Source of the DNA: JBNKDD01 sp050288085
GTDB taxonomy: Bacteria > Chloroflexota > Anaerolineae > Aggregatilineales > UBA3940
Direction of reading: 5' to 3'
Length of the DNA stretch: 22,069 nt
NCBI GenBank assembly: GCA_050288085.1
Contig: JBNKDD010000065.1
Span: 1 to 22,069, forward strand
Shown: positions 7,557 through 15,234 of the stretch, one piece after another
How positions within the stretch are numbered: the stretch's first letter is position 1
Layout: the number at the start of each line of letters is the position of its first letter
Position numbers and translations under genes: made by a program
The notes under the pieces: generated by a model
The model's database searches: none
What the model was told of the DNA's origin: nothing
The model's input: the letters and a program-made list of their open reading frames with translations, nothing else

Positions 7557-8560
7557 ATGGTCACATCCAGGCAATCTAAAACGGCACGGATGGGGTTGAA
7601 TATTGTCGCTTGCTCAGAGCCAGCGAATAGCAGCCCTACTGCCTGTAACGATTCAGCGTCAACTACCAAAGAACCTGAGTCGCCCCCCTGTGACATTGCG
7701 GTGGTGACGAGTTGTTCTTCAAATCGGGCCACCCGACCTGTGCCATAGCTGACCTCTACCGTAGCGTCCAATACGGTGACCGTCCCGGTGGTGAAGCCGG
7801 TGGTGCGCCCAGACTTGCGAACGCCCATGCCTAAGCTGGCCTCTCGAAAGCCAGAGATTTCGCCAATATCGAGGATTTCGTCCTTGATGTCGGCGTCGTT
7901 GACCGGGCGGGCGACGGCGGCATCTACCAGATTGGTGGCGGTTGGGTTGACCTCCATCACGGTGAGGCGATGGCTTGAACCAAGAAAACGAGCAAGAGCA
8001 TTACCCAGCATTGCATAGCTATCTGCAATGCCGCAAGCGCCCGGTTGTTGGTTGAACTCGATGATGCAGAATCGCTCCAGGTGTCCAATCAGATCGTCAT
8101 CTAGTTGACCCCCGTCGTATGCCCCTGGCTGTAAGATGGGGTCGCCTATGTTGGCATCGTTGCTGTTAGCGAGGACGTGGTTATTGGAAAGGATTAATCT
8201 GGCCCCGGTGGTGCGGTCACGAACGACTGCACCCAGGGTCCCGGCGGTGATTTGATAATGCCCAATGCTGACTCCACCCGGTGCGGGACGCCAGCGGTTG
8301 GTGCGGGACTGTTGGGCACGTAGTTGGCCGACCTGGATAACGTCGGTGGGTACTCCATCTACTTCACGCGGCACTATGTCCTTCGATTCCAGACCAGCTA
8401 CCGGCACTTTCTTGCTGACCAGTGTCAATACTACTACATCGTTGGTGCGTTCGCCCTTTACCTCCTTGTAGCCGATTCCAACTCCGACTACATTGGGTTT
8501 GGCTAAGATGGTATCTTTGTTAGCTTCTTTTGCCTCCCTGACGGTTACATGATTCATCAT
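7553..8560 (-). CDS. Trypsin-like serine protease with N-terminal 'NVVGVG' domain
   Basis: 335 residues. The N-terminal domain (8-84) carries NVVGVGIG and VDGVPTDVIQVG. The rest is a chymotrypsin-fold protease with a visible triad: His128 in LSNNHVLAN, Asp213 in NLVDAAVA, and Ser295 in QGGDSGSLV. KSGRTTGFTTG (249-259) is a typical strand region of this family. No signal peptide is apparent, so it is cytoplasmic or exported by another route. The start (ATGATG) has GGGAG eight bases upstream. The gene is translationally coupled to a small protein made only of its N-terminal domain. Free-standing proteases of this kind recur in Chloroflexi and other soil bacteria; substrates are not known to me. 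The N-terminal domain could act as an inhibitory propeptide. Confidence 0.85.
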   Translation of the reverse strand: MMNHVTVREAKEANKDTILAKPNVVGVGIGYKEVKGERTNDVVVLTLVSKKVPVAGLESKDIVPREVDGVPTDVIQVGQLRAQQSRTNRWRPAPGGVSIGHYQITAGTLGAVVRDRTTGARLILSNNHVLANSNDANIGDPILQPGAYDGGQLDDDLIGHLERFCIIEFNQQPGACGIADSYAMLGNALARFLGSSHRLTVMEVNPTATNLVDAAVARPVNDADIKDEILDIGEISGFREASLGMGVRKSGRTTGFTTGTVTVLDATVEVSYGTGRVARFEEQLVTTAMSQGGDSGSLVVDAESLQAVGLLFAGSEQATIFNPIRAVLDCLDVTI

Positions 8561-8642
8561 TTACTCATCTCCCTACTGAACCCTAACCCTATGTTTCCAG
8601 TATACACCTACTTCGTCCGGTGGTGCCCGTAGTTCAGAATCA

Positions 8643-8688
8643 AAGACAGCGATAGAGAGATGAACAACTATCTCCCTATCGCTGTCTT
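8643..8688 (-). terminator. Long hairpin between the STAS-like and protease genes
   Basis: AAGACAGCGATAG (8643-8655) pairs perfectly with CTATCGCTGTCTT (8676-8688). After one mismatch GAGAT (8657-8661) pairs with ATCTC (8670-8674), leaving an 8-base loop. Read on the minus strand the stem ends in TCTTTGATT, a short T run about 50 bases after the STAS-like gene. It probably terminates that gene before the protease, and may work in both directions because TTATTT follows on the plus strand. Confidence 0.65.
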
Positions 8689-8738
8689 ATTTAGGGAAGC
8701 CCTCAATAGTTATTGGGAAAAGCTCAATAGTGTTTCAA

Positions 8739-9134
8739 TCATGCAATGATTTGCGAGTGTATGTACTCGATTGCTTCTTGCTCGGAGCGGCACAACGCAC
8801 CCTGGATCGCTCCATATTGTTCCTGGTGCATGGCGTCAACCAACAGTAAACCCATTTCGGCTTCTGTAACCAGGATTAGCTCCTTCAATAGGGGGTGGCG
8901 ATAAGGGCCGCTCTCTGGGTCGGTCAGATCAGCCAGCCGCATGATCAACTGGCTGAAATCCATCTTCATTTCTGCAATGTTCAAAATGTAGTAAAAGGGT
9001 TCGGTTTGCTCTTGAAAAATATGCTTAACCTGTAAGATGCTTTCAGGAAAGTCCTTCACCAGATCGTAATCTGCGCCAAATCGGGAGACGATGATTGGTC
9101 CATCGCTCAACTTCACTACCTGATATGATCCCAT
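8739..9134 (-). CDS. Small SpoIIAA/STAS-like protein
   Basis: 131 residues, soluble, no signal peptide or membrane segment. The pattern of alternating strands and helices (IIVSRF, FYYILNIAEMKMDF, KELILVTEAEMGLLLVDAM) and the C-terminal SEQEAIEYIHSQI resemble SpoIIAA-like/STAS-fold proteins, whose chains often end in an 'E-E-A-hydrophobic' helix. No conserved phosphorylatable Ser is obvious, so an anti-sigma-antagonist role should not be assumed. A perfect GGAGG lies six bases before the ATG, predicting strong translation. It stands alone: 135 bases separate it from the epimerase gene upstream, and a hairpin follows it. Fold assignment is tentative. Confidence 0.65.
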   Translation of the reverse strand: MGSYQVVKLSDGPIIVSRFGADYDLVKDFPESILQVKHIFQEQTEPFYYILNIAEMKMDFSQLIMRLADLTDPESGPYRHPLLKELILVTEAEMGLLLVDAMHQEQYGAIQGALCRSEQEAIEYIHSQIIA

Positions 9135-9269
9135 AAAATGCCTCCTGTCTTATACAATAAACCAGCTTAGTATATGACAAAGTGGAGCCTTTTTTATGAA
9201 AAATTCATGAATTGGTGGAGCCTACCGCCTACCATATTAATTGCGATTACTGTTGGAGCATGGAATTTA

Positions 9270-9839
9270 TCAGTCTTCGTCAGGCATCTCACCCGCAGCT
9301 TTGAGGGTAATACCGTGACCGTTTCTGGCTGGTTTATTCTGGATTCGAAGCCCCTTCATGAAAGCGGCAAAGCCTGCCGATACAGCCTGCCGTTCCGTAT
9401 TAAGGCGGCGGCGTAAATGGGATAAGTTTTTGACAGGCGCATTTTCGTAAAGTTCGATCAGGACGCCGTAGGTACTCTTGGGATGGGCAAAGGCGATCTT
9501 CTTGCCGCCGCTGCCGGTCACCGGCTTCTCGTTGATTAACTGGATACCCTGCGCCTTCATTCGGGCCAGGGTGGCTTCGATGTCGTCCACTTCCAGGCAG
9601 ATGTGGTGGATGCCGGGGCCGCGCTTATCGAGGAACTTTGCCACGCCGCTGGTATCGTTGGTCGGTTCCAGGAGTTCGATCTCGGTGCCGCCGATTGGCA
9701 GGAAGGCGACCGTTACTTCCTGGTCTTCGACTAGTTCGACATGGGTGACTTCCAACCCTAAAGCATCACGATAGAAAGCCTGGGCTTCTTCCAGGTTGGG
9801 GATAACAATCGCGATGTGATCAACTCGTTTAACCGGCAT
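9270..9839 (-). CDS. mce: Methylmalonyl-CoA epimerase with C-terminal extension
   Basis: Interconverts (S)- and (R)-methylmalonyl-CoA in propionate/succinate metabolism. 189 residues from the ATG at 9839, chosen because GGAG lies six bases upstream and the protein then begins MPVKRVDHIAIV, as family members do; an in-frame ATG at 9863 is less likely. It is a vicinal-oxygen-chelate (glyoxalase) fold: His8 (VDHIAIV), GPGIHHICLEVDD (74-86) with the second metal His, and Glu129 in GVLIELYE. Known epimerases of this family end near that point, at about 130-150 residues. Here a basic, low-complexity tail of some 55 residues follows (LRRRLNTERQ...PDED). The methylmalonyl-CoA mutase gene lies upstream on the same strand, with one membrane-protein gene between. 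Confidence 0.92.
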   Translation of the reverse strand: MPVKRVDHIAIVIPNLEEAQAFYRDALGLEVTHVELVEDQEVTVAFLPIGGTEIELLEPTNDTSGVAKFLDKRGPGIHHICLEVDDIEATLARMKAQGIQLINEKPVTGSGGKKIAFAHPKSTYGVLIELYENAPVKNLSHLRRRLNTERQAVSAGFAAFMKGLRIQNKPARNGHGITLKAAGEMPDED

Positions 9840-9902
9840 ATGGTTCTCCTCGTTAGATACCAAGATACACGAACCTCTGTTTTGCCTATTCCACCCCTAG
9901 TA

Positions 9903-10742
9903 TTAACCCGGCTCACCCCCAGAGGTTGCGTGCCGTTTGCGACGTTTGGGCCGGGCAGACGGCGTTTCAGCCTGGACGAAATAGTCAAGGTACTCAATTG
10001 CCTTGATCACATCCTTATCAACTTTGATAGCCCGCGTGCCATCATCTGTATCCAGGCCGATGATGTAATGGGATTCGGTCTCGTCGATTAACAGCACATC
10101 ACCGGTCAATTCATCGGATTCAAAAGGAACGCCCATTTGCCGGAGGAAGGCGATCTCCTCCTGTTTACCGGCGAGTTTAGCCCAGACCGCTGCCCCCATG
10201 CCGGTGGGATCAAGTGCTCCAGCGAAAACGGTGGGTTGGGCGTAGAGGAACTTTGCATAGAAATATACCTGTGCGGTGATTGCTAACATGCCCAATACAA
10301 CCGTCTCAACAATCAGCACCCCATCCAGAATCGTGGTGATGCCGGTTAAAGACAGCCGGGCAATGACCATCAGGGGGAAAACCAGGGAAACAACACTGAG
10401 GAGCACCCATAGACGCCAGGAACTAAAGAAAGGCCGCCTGATTTTTCGCTGTGACCATAATTTCAATAACCAGCCCGCTGCCAACAACGCGGCGATTCCT
10501 GTGAGTTGGATAGCGAGCTGCCCCAGTGAAATAAGCAGCAAGGCAATGATCGCTGCCGGGATCAGGTTGACGGTTATATTGAGCAGGTAGACCAATCCGA
10601 CGGCCAGATACTTGGCGCGGAGAATCTGGTACTCGGTCACACCATAGCGTGAGAGATGGGTATTCACGATCAACCCGCCAACAACATAGGTAAATCCCAG
10701 CGCAGCACCGGCAGAACCGGCTAAAAGCTGAAATATTTGCAT
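9903..10742 (-). CDS. Polytopic membrane protein of unknown function
   Basis: 279 residues, not recognised. Hydrophobic segments at about 3-26, 43-72, 76-95, 111-128 and 133-168 suggest five, possibly six, membrane spans. A soluble C-terminal part follows (about 185-279), with EEIAFLRQMGVPF, a strand-rich LTGDVLLIDETESHYIIGLDTDDG, and a basic tail ARPKRRKRH. GGAG six bases before the ATG supports the start. It lies between the mutase and epimerase genes, 63 bases before the epimerase, so it is probably cotranscribed with the epimerase at least. Position alone does not show a role in propionate metabolism. Confidence 0.75.
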   Translation of the reverse strand: MQIFQLLAGSAGAALGFTYVVGGLIVNTHLSRYGVTEYQILRAKYLAVGLVYLLNITVNLIPAAIIALLLISLGQLAIQLTGIAALLAAGWLLKLWSQRKIRRPFFSSWRLWVLLSVVSLVFPLMVIARLSLTGITTILDGVLIVETVVLGMLAITAQVYFYAKFLYAQPTVFAGALDPTGMGAAVWAKLAGKQEEIAFLRQMGVPFESDELTGDVLLIDETESHYIIGLDTDDGTRAIKVDKDVIKAIEYLDYFVQAETPSARPKRRKRHATSGGEPG

Positions 10743-10782
10743 GTCGTTCTCCTCCGTCTCATTATTGGGCTTGCTTAATTTG

Positions 10783-10850
10783 GGCAGGTCTCAGGCCTGC
10801 CAGGACACAGCATGCTGTGTACCTACCATAAAAACATTCGATATAGAATG
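10783..10850. repeat. Cluster of three intergenic inverted repeats
   Basis: Three stems follow one another in the 113-base gap after the mutase gene. GGCAGG/CCTGCC (10783-10788, 10796-10801) has a 7-base loop. The perfect 16-bp palindrome ACACAGCATGCTGTGT lies at 10805-10820. CATTC/GAATG (10835-10839, 10846-10850) has a 6-base loop. None ends in a T run on the minus strand. The first two look like a dispersed palindromic repeat unit; they could also act as an mRNA stability or attenuation element between the mutase and the genes below it. Confidence 0.6.
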
Positions 10851-10855
10851 CCTGG

Positions 10856-12511
10856 TTATAAAAATTGCTCCGGGTGGTACTCGCCGAATACGCCGCGCAG
10901 GGTTTGGCAGATTTCGCCGAGTGTCAGGCCGTTTTCTACACATTCGATCAAGAGCGGCATCAGGTTATCCGATCCACGGGCGGCTGTCTCTAACCGGCTG
11001 CGGAGGGTGTTGACCCGTTCTTGATCGCGGTTGGCCCGGAGTTGAGCAAGGCTTTCTCGCTGTTGGGCTTCGACAGCCGGATCAACTCGAAGCTGCTCCA
11101 TGGGGATGTCTTCTTCAACTGTAAATGCGTTTACGCCAACGACTATCTGGTCACCAGCCTCGACGGCCTGTTGGTAGTGGTAAGCGGCCTCCTGAATAGC
11201 CCGGTTGATGAAGCCGGTTTCAATGGCCTTGAGTGCGCCGCCCAGGTCATCGATCTGGGTGATAAGTTGTTCGGCCTGGGATTCGATGGAGTCGGTCAGG
11301 GATTCGATCAAGTAGGAACCGGCCAGAGGGTCAACCGAATCGGCTGCCCCGGATTCATGGGCGATGATCTGCTGGGTGCGTAAAGCGACCTGTACCGCGC
11401 CTTCGGTGGGCAGTGACAGGGCTTCGTCGGCACTGTTGGTGTGCAGCGATTGAGTCCCACCCAGGACGGCGGCTAATGCCTGGATTGCTACACGAATGGC
11501 GTTGTTCTGCGGCTGTTGGGCGGTGAGGGTGCTGCCACCGGTCTGAGTGTGGAATTTCATCATCATGGCTTTGGGGTTGGTCGCCCCAAAACGCTCCTTC
11601 ATGATTCGTGCCCACAATCGTCGCGCCGCCCGGAACTTGGCAATCTCCTCAAGGAAATTGTTGTGTGCATTAAAGAAAAAGGATAACTGCGCCCCAAACT
11701 GATCCACGTCTAACCCAGCATCAATGGCGGCCTGAACATAGGCGATCCCGTTTGCGAGGGTGAAGGCGACCTCCTGAACGGCGGTGCTGCCCGCCTCGCG
11801 AATGTGGTAGCCGCTGATGCTGATGGTGTTCCAGCGAGGGACATGCTGGTTGCAATAAGCGAATATGTCGGTGATCAGGCGCATCGATGGACCGGGCGAG
11901 AAGATGTAAGTGCCGCGTGCAACGTACTCTTTGAGGATATCGTTCTGGATCGTGCCGCGCAGCTTTGAGGGTTCGATGCTCTGCTGCTTGGCGACGGCAA
12001 TATACATCGCCAGCAGGATCGCTGCCGGGGCGTTGATGGTCATTGAGGTGCTGACTTTATCCAGGGGGATACCATCGAATAAAGCGGCCATGTCAGGCAA
12101 AGATGAGATGCTGACTCCGACCTTGCCAACCTCACCCAAAGCCATCGAGTCATCGGCATCATAACCGATCTGGGTGGGCAGGTCGAAGGCGACGCTCAGG
12201 CCGCTCTGACCCTGGTCAAGCAGGAACTTGTAGCGGCGGTTGCTCTCTTCGGCACTGGCATATCCGGCATACTGGCGCATGGTCCATAAACGCCCCCGGT
12301 ACATGGTTGGCTGGACGCCGCGGGTATAGGGATACTCGCCGGGAAAGCCGAGCTTATCCAGATAGGAATCAGGCTCGGATGGTAAATAAATTGGGTCAAG
12401 CGGTTCGCCTGATGAGGTCATGAACTGCCCTTTGCGTTCGGGAAAACGATCGGTTACCGGCTTCAGGGTTTCGGTTTCCCAACGCTTTTTTTCATGATCG
12501 AGATTGGTCAT
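10856..12511 (-). CDS. mutA: Methylmalonyl-CoA mutase, large (catalytic) subunit
   Basis: 551 residues; the adenosylcobalamin-dependent TIM-barrel domain that interconverts succinyl-CoA and (R)-methylmalonyl-CoA. YTRGVQPTMYRGRLWTMRQY (62-81) begins the substrate channel. Tyr71 and Arg199 (in VARGTYIF) occupy the positions that in known enzymes favour methylmalonyl-CoA; isobutyryl-CoA mutases have Phe and Gln there. His236 in SGYHIREAG is the conserved catalytic His. The chain stops where fused mutases would continue into the B12-binding domain, so a separate small subunit (mutB/mcmB-like) must be encoded elsewhere, as is common in archaea and Chloroflexi. A run of seven Gs about eight bases upstream supports the start. 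The epimerase gene downstream fits the pathway. Confidence 0.93.
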   Translation of the reverse strand: MTNLDHEKKRWETETLKPVTDRFPERKGQFMTSSGEPLDPIYLPSEPDSYLDKLGFPGEYPYTRGVQPTMYRGRLWTMRQYAGYASAEESNRRYKFLLDQGQSGLSVAFDLPTQIGYDADDSMALGEVGKVGVSISSLPDMAALFDGIPLDKVSTSMTINAPAAILLAMYIAVAKQQSIEPSKLRGTIQNDILKEYVARGTYIFSPGPSMRLITDIFAYCNQHVPRWNTISISGYHIREAGSTAVQEVAFTLANGIAYVQAAIDAGLDVDQFGAQLSFFFNAHNNFLEEIAKFRAARRLWARIMKERFGATNPKAMMMKFHTQTGGSTLTAQQPQNNAIRVAIQALAAVLGGTQSLHTNSADEALSLPTEGAVQVALRTQQIIAHESGAADSVDPLAGSYLIESLTDSIESQAEQLITQIDDLGGALKAIETGFINRAIQEAAYHYQQAVEAGDQIVVGVNAFTVEEDIPMEQLRVDPAVEAQQRESLAQLRANRDQERVNTLRSRLETAARGSDNLMPLLIECVENGLTLGEICQTLRGVFGEYHPEQFL

Positions 12512-12548
12512 TAGCTATCCCCCCCCTGGGCTGAAATCAACAAGCTGC

Positions 12549-12577
12549 ATTCTAACACAATAAACGGCGCTTATAAT
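12549..12577. promoter_or_regulatory. Candidate back-to-back -10 boxes
   Basis: In the divergent gap between the mutase and flavoprotein genes, TATAAT (12572-12577) reads rightward. TAGAAT (minus strand, 12554-12549) reads leftward, ahead of the mutase gene. Neither has a good -35 box, so these are candidates only. Confidence 0.3.
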
Positions 12578-12639
12578 AAATGGGTGCGCGAGATGAGCAT
12601 ATCCGGCGTTTTTGGGTACAATTCAAAACATGATTCAGG

Positions 12640-13587
12640 ATGGTCAAGGTAGATAAAATTGATATGAAACAAACTGATTGTGATGTACTTGTGGTCGGTG
12701 GTGGCCCGGCAGGGTTGTCAGCGGCGTTATATATGGCACGCTTTGACCGGCAGGTCCTGCTGTTTGATACCGGTCAGGGCCGTTCAAGCTGGCACCAAAC
12801 CAATTATAATTACCTGGGTTTTGTCGGGGGCATCAAGGCGCAGGATATCCGCAGGGTTGGCTATGAACAGATCGCCGATTACCCGCAAATTCGCGTGATC
12901 CAGGAACCGATTGAGGCTATGGAAAAAGGCGACGATATCTTTGTTGCACGAAGTGCCGAAAGCGAATGGTCAGGGCGGTCGGTAATCCTGTGCACGGGAG
13001 TGACCGACCGCTGGCTGAAATTTCCAGGCTGGCGGGAGTATGTAGGGCGGAGTATGTTCTGGTGCCTGACCTGTGACGGTTACAGTTCAAGGGGAATGCG
13101 GCTACTTGCGATTGGTAATAATGAAGGTGCAGCGATCACGACGCTCCAACTCCAGCGGTTTGCCCCTGTTGTGGCGCTGCTGACTAATAATCCCGACTTT
13201 GAGATTCGCGATGAAATCCTCAAGCGGTTGGAATCGGCGAATATCCCGTTGATCCATGATGAGGTCGAATCGGTTGAGGGCCACGATGGTCAATTCGAGT
13301 GGCTGACCACGAAGGGTGGGAAGAAGATTGAGTTTGATCGGTTGTTCAGCCTGATGGGGGCCTCTCCCCGCGTCAAGCTGGCCGAAGACCTCGGTGTCCG
13401 GTTGTATAAGAATCACTATATCTGGGTTGATAAGGAACAGAAAACCAACGTTCCCGGTGTGTATGCTGCGGGGGATGTAACCTATCTGCATTCTCACCAG
13501 ATCGGGACGGCTGTGCATGAAGGCGGTCAGGCAGCGTGTGCGGCTAATTACTTCCTGTATCCACCAGAGTTACAGTACCCGGATTAA
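12640..13587 (+). CDS. Thioredoxin-reductase-like FAD flavoprotein
   Basis: 315 residues (307 if translation begins at the ATG at 12664; neither start has a good ribosome binding site). FAD is bound by VVGGGPAGLSAA (18-29) and AAGDV near the C-terminus, followed by QIGTAVHEGGQAA. WCLTCDG (141-147) gives a CxxC at 142-145, where thioredoxin reductases have CATC, so disulfide reduction is likely. The second nucleotide-binding motif is atypical: IGNNEGAA in place of GxGxxA. The HRRxxxR motif that reads the NADPH 2'-phosphate is absent (LLTNNPDFEIRDE instead). The electron donor may be NADH, ferredoxin or something else. Genuine trxB is possible, but I prefer the broader call. It stands alone and divergent from the mutase gene, and converges on modB. 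Confidence 0.85.
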   Translation: MVKVDKIDMKQTDCDVLVVGGGPAGLSAALYMARFDRQVLLFDTGQGRSSWHQTNYNYLGFVGGIKAQDIRRVGYEQIADYPQIRVIQEPIEAMEKGDDIFVARSAESEWSGRSVILCTGVTDRWLKFPGWREYVGRSMFWCLTCDGYSSRGMRLLAIGNNEGAAITTLQLQRFAPVVALLTNNPDFEIRDEILKRLESANIPLIHDEVESVEGHDGQFEWLTTKGGKKIEFDRLFSLMGASPRVKLAEDLGVRLYKNHYIWVDKEQKTNVPGVYAAGDVTYLHSHQIGTAVHEGGQAACAANYFLYPPELQYPD

Positions 13588-13610
13588 GTGAATCCGATGC
13601 CGTAAAGGAC

Positions 13611-14405
13611 TTAGAGCGGAACTTGATCGCTCTCGTTGAGGGAGCGAGTCACCCAACGCACGAATCCCAGTGCGAATACGGCCATTGCCAGCAGCACCAA
13701 TCCGGCCCATAAGGCGGTGTTCAGGTCGCGCTCCAATGCGCCATAGACCAGCAGCGGCATGGTCTGCGTCTTTCCCTGCAAATTACCTGCAAACAGGATG
13801 GTTGCCCCGAATTCGCCCAGCGCTCGCGCCCAACTCAGCACCAGTCCGGCCAACATACCCCGCAAGCTAAGGGGTAAGATAATATACCAGAAGGTATTCC
13901 AACTATCCGCGCCATCAATGCAAGCGGCTTCCTCTAGCTCGCGGGGGATGGCTTCAATTTGAATCTGGGCAGCGCGGATGAAAAACGGGGCAGATACAAA
14001 CACCTGAGCGATAACCACTGCGGCTGCGGAAAAGGGTAGGTTAATACCCGCTGCTGCGAGAGGGTGGCCTAACAGCCCGCGCCGTCCGAAAGCCATCAAT
14101 AAGGCCAGTCCGGCCACGACCGGCGGCATCACAATTGGTAGTTCGATGACAACGTTCAGGATACGCTTGAAGGGGAACCGGTAGCGTGCAAACGCATAGG
14201 CTACCGGCGTTCCCATCAGCAGAATGATCAGGACGCTGATCGAAGTGGTTCCCAGACTGAGGCCGACGGCACTCATGACCGGTTGGCTGACCAGGCTGAA
14301 TAAGATATCCCGCGATTGGCTAACCGTCCTGATCACAAGGGCGGCAATCGGCAGGATGATCAGCCCCAGGCCCAGAGTGACCATAAAGCCGGTCACCAGG
14401 CGCAT
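13611..14405 (-). CDS. modB: Molybdate ABC transporter permease ModB
   Basis: 264 residues from the ATG at 14405, 28 bases after the modA stop. An in-frame ATG at 14540 would add 45 polar residues encoded inside modA in another frame; I reject it, although the chosen start has a poor ribosome binding site. About six membrane spans are visible, beginning RLVTGFMVTLGLGLIIL. The EAA loop EEAACIDGADSWNTFWYIIL, which docks the ATPase, lies in the second half, and LPIVMPPVVAGLALL is typical of ModB/CysT-type permeases. It forms the channel for molybdate (or tungstate) delivered by ModA. No modC ATPase gene follows: the next gene is convergent and only 23 bases away. The ATPase must come from elsewhere. 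Confidence 0.93.
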   Translation of the reverse strand: MRLVTGFMVTLGLGLIILPIAALVIRTVSQSRDILFSLVSQPVMSAVGLSLGTTSISVLIILLMGTPVAYAFARYRFPFKRILNVVIELPIVMPPVVAGLALLMAFGRRGLLGHPLAAAGINLPFSAAAVVIAQVFVSAPFFIRAAQIQIEAIPRELEEAACIDGADSWNTFWYIILPLSLRGMLAGLVLSWARALGEFGATILFAGNLQGKTQTMPLLVYGALERDLNTALWAGLVLLAMAVFALGFVRWVTRSLNESDQVPL

Positions 14406-14433
14406 CCTATCCGGGGTGACCCGGCGGGGTTTG

Positions 14434-15234
14434 CTACGGGATTGGGGCCGGGCCGAAACCCCACTTTTCCAAAATTGCCTGGCCTTGTTCTTCAAGGATG
14501 AAGTCGATGAAGGCTTGTCCCAGTTCAGGTCCTGGCGCATCGTTAATTAATCCAATCGGGTAAGTGGCGAGAACGTTATACTCGTCCGGTACGGGAATCT
14601 GCTTGACATCTGCCGTTATATCGGGGGTGACATCGGTCTTATAGACAACGGCGGCGTCGGCTTCGCCCAGAGCTACCTTCGCAGCTACCAACCGGACGGT
14701 ATCCTCTTCCGAAACGATACTGGCGTATACTGCCTGTTGATAGTCAGGGCCATAGTTCGGATCGGCAGCCAGAGTGGTCAACATATCGTCGGTATACTGC
14801 CTGACCGGCACGCCGGTAACCGCAGTGACCAGCCGGAGTCCCGGTTGGGACAGGCTACCCAGGTTGGTGACATTGGCCGGATTGTCGGCGGGCACGACGA
14901 TAACCAGCCGGTTGCTGGCGAATAATTGGGCCGGAGGGTCGATCCGCCCTCCATCGATCACAACCTGCATTTGTTTCTCGTTGGCCGAAGCATATACATC
15001 GGCTATGGCTCCCTCGGTCAGTTGGTTGGCAAGCTGTGAAGAGGAACCGAAATTCAAGGCCACCTCTACACCCGGGTGGTCAGCTTCAAATGTATCGGCC
15101 AGTTCCATGAAGGCATCGGTCAAAGAGGCGGCGGCAAAGACAATCACTTCCTGGTTGTTATTGGCCGGTGAACAAGCGGATAACGATAATCCTAAAACAA
15201 GCGCGGTGAGCAGGAAAAAACTTTTTAATTTCAC
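14434..15234 (-). CDS. modA: Molybdate-binding lipoprotein ModA
   Basis: The solute-binding component for molybdate or tungstate uptake, anchored outside the membrane. I place the start at the GTG at 15234, which overlaps the padR stop as GTGA. The product then begins MKLKSFFLLTALVLGLSLSAC, a textbook lipoprotein signal with Cys21. An upstream in-frame TTG (15273) would lie inside padR and spoil the signal. 266 residues. VIVFAAASLTDAF (31-43) with Ser37, NFGSSSQLANQL (61-72), and GAIADVYASAN are ModA signatures; the serines contact the oxyanion in known structures. WGF near the C-terminus is also typical. It is coupled to the PadR gene before it and modB after it. Confidence 0.94.
   Translation of the reverse strand: MKLKSFFLLTALVLGLSLSACSPANNNQEVIVFAAASLTDAFMELADTFEADHPGVEVALNFGSSSQLANQLTEGAIADVYASANEKQMQVVIDGGRIDPPAQLFASNRLVIVVPADNPANVTNLGSLSQPGLRLVTAVTGVPVRQYTDDMLTTLAADPNYGPDYQQAVYASIVSEEDTVRLVAAKVALGEADAAVVYKTDVTPDITADVKQIPVPDEYNVLATYPIGLINDAPGPELGQAFIDFILEEQGQAILEKWGFGPAPIP

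Noticed and set aside
9174..9416. Plus-strand reading frame of 80 codons with a hydrophobic stretch
   Set aside because: Half lies antisense to the epimerase tail, half in the gap; no ribosome binding site and the hydrophobic part is short. It cannot be excluded but has no positive support.
13580..13596. CGGATT/AATCCG hairpin spanning the flavoprotein stop
   Set aside because: Only six base pairs, includes the last codon and stop, and no T run follows; too weak to call a terminator.
14406..14540. N-terminal extension of ModB into modA
   Set aside because: The extra 45 residues are polar and encoded by modA sequence in another frame; ModB proteins begin close to their first membrane span.
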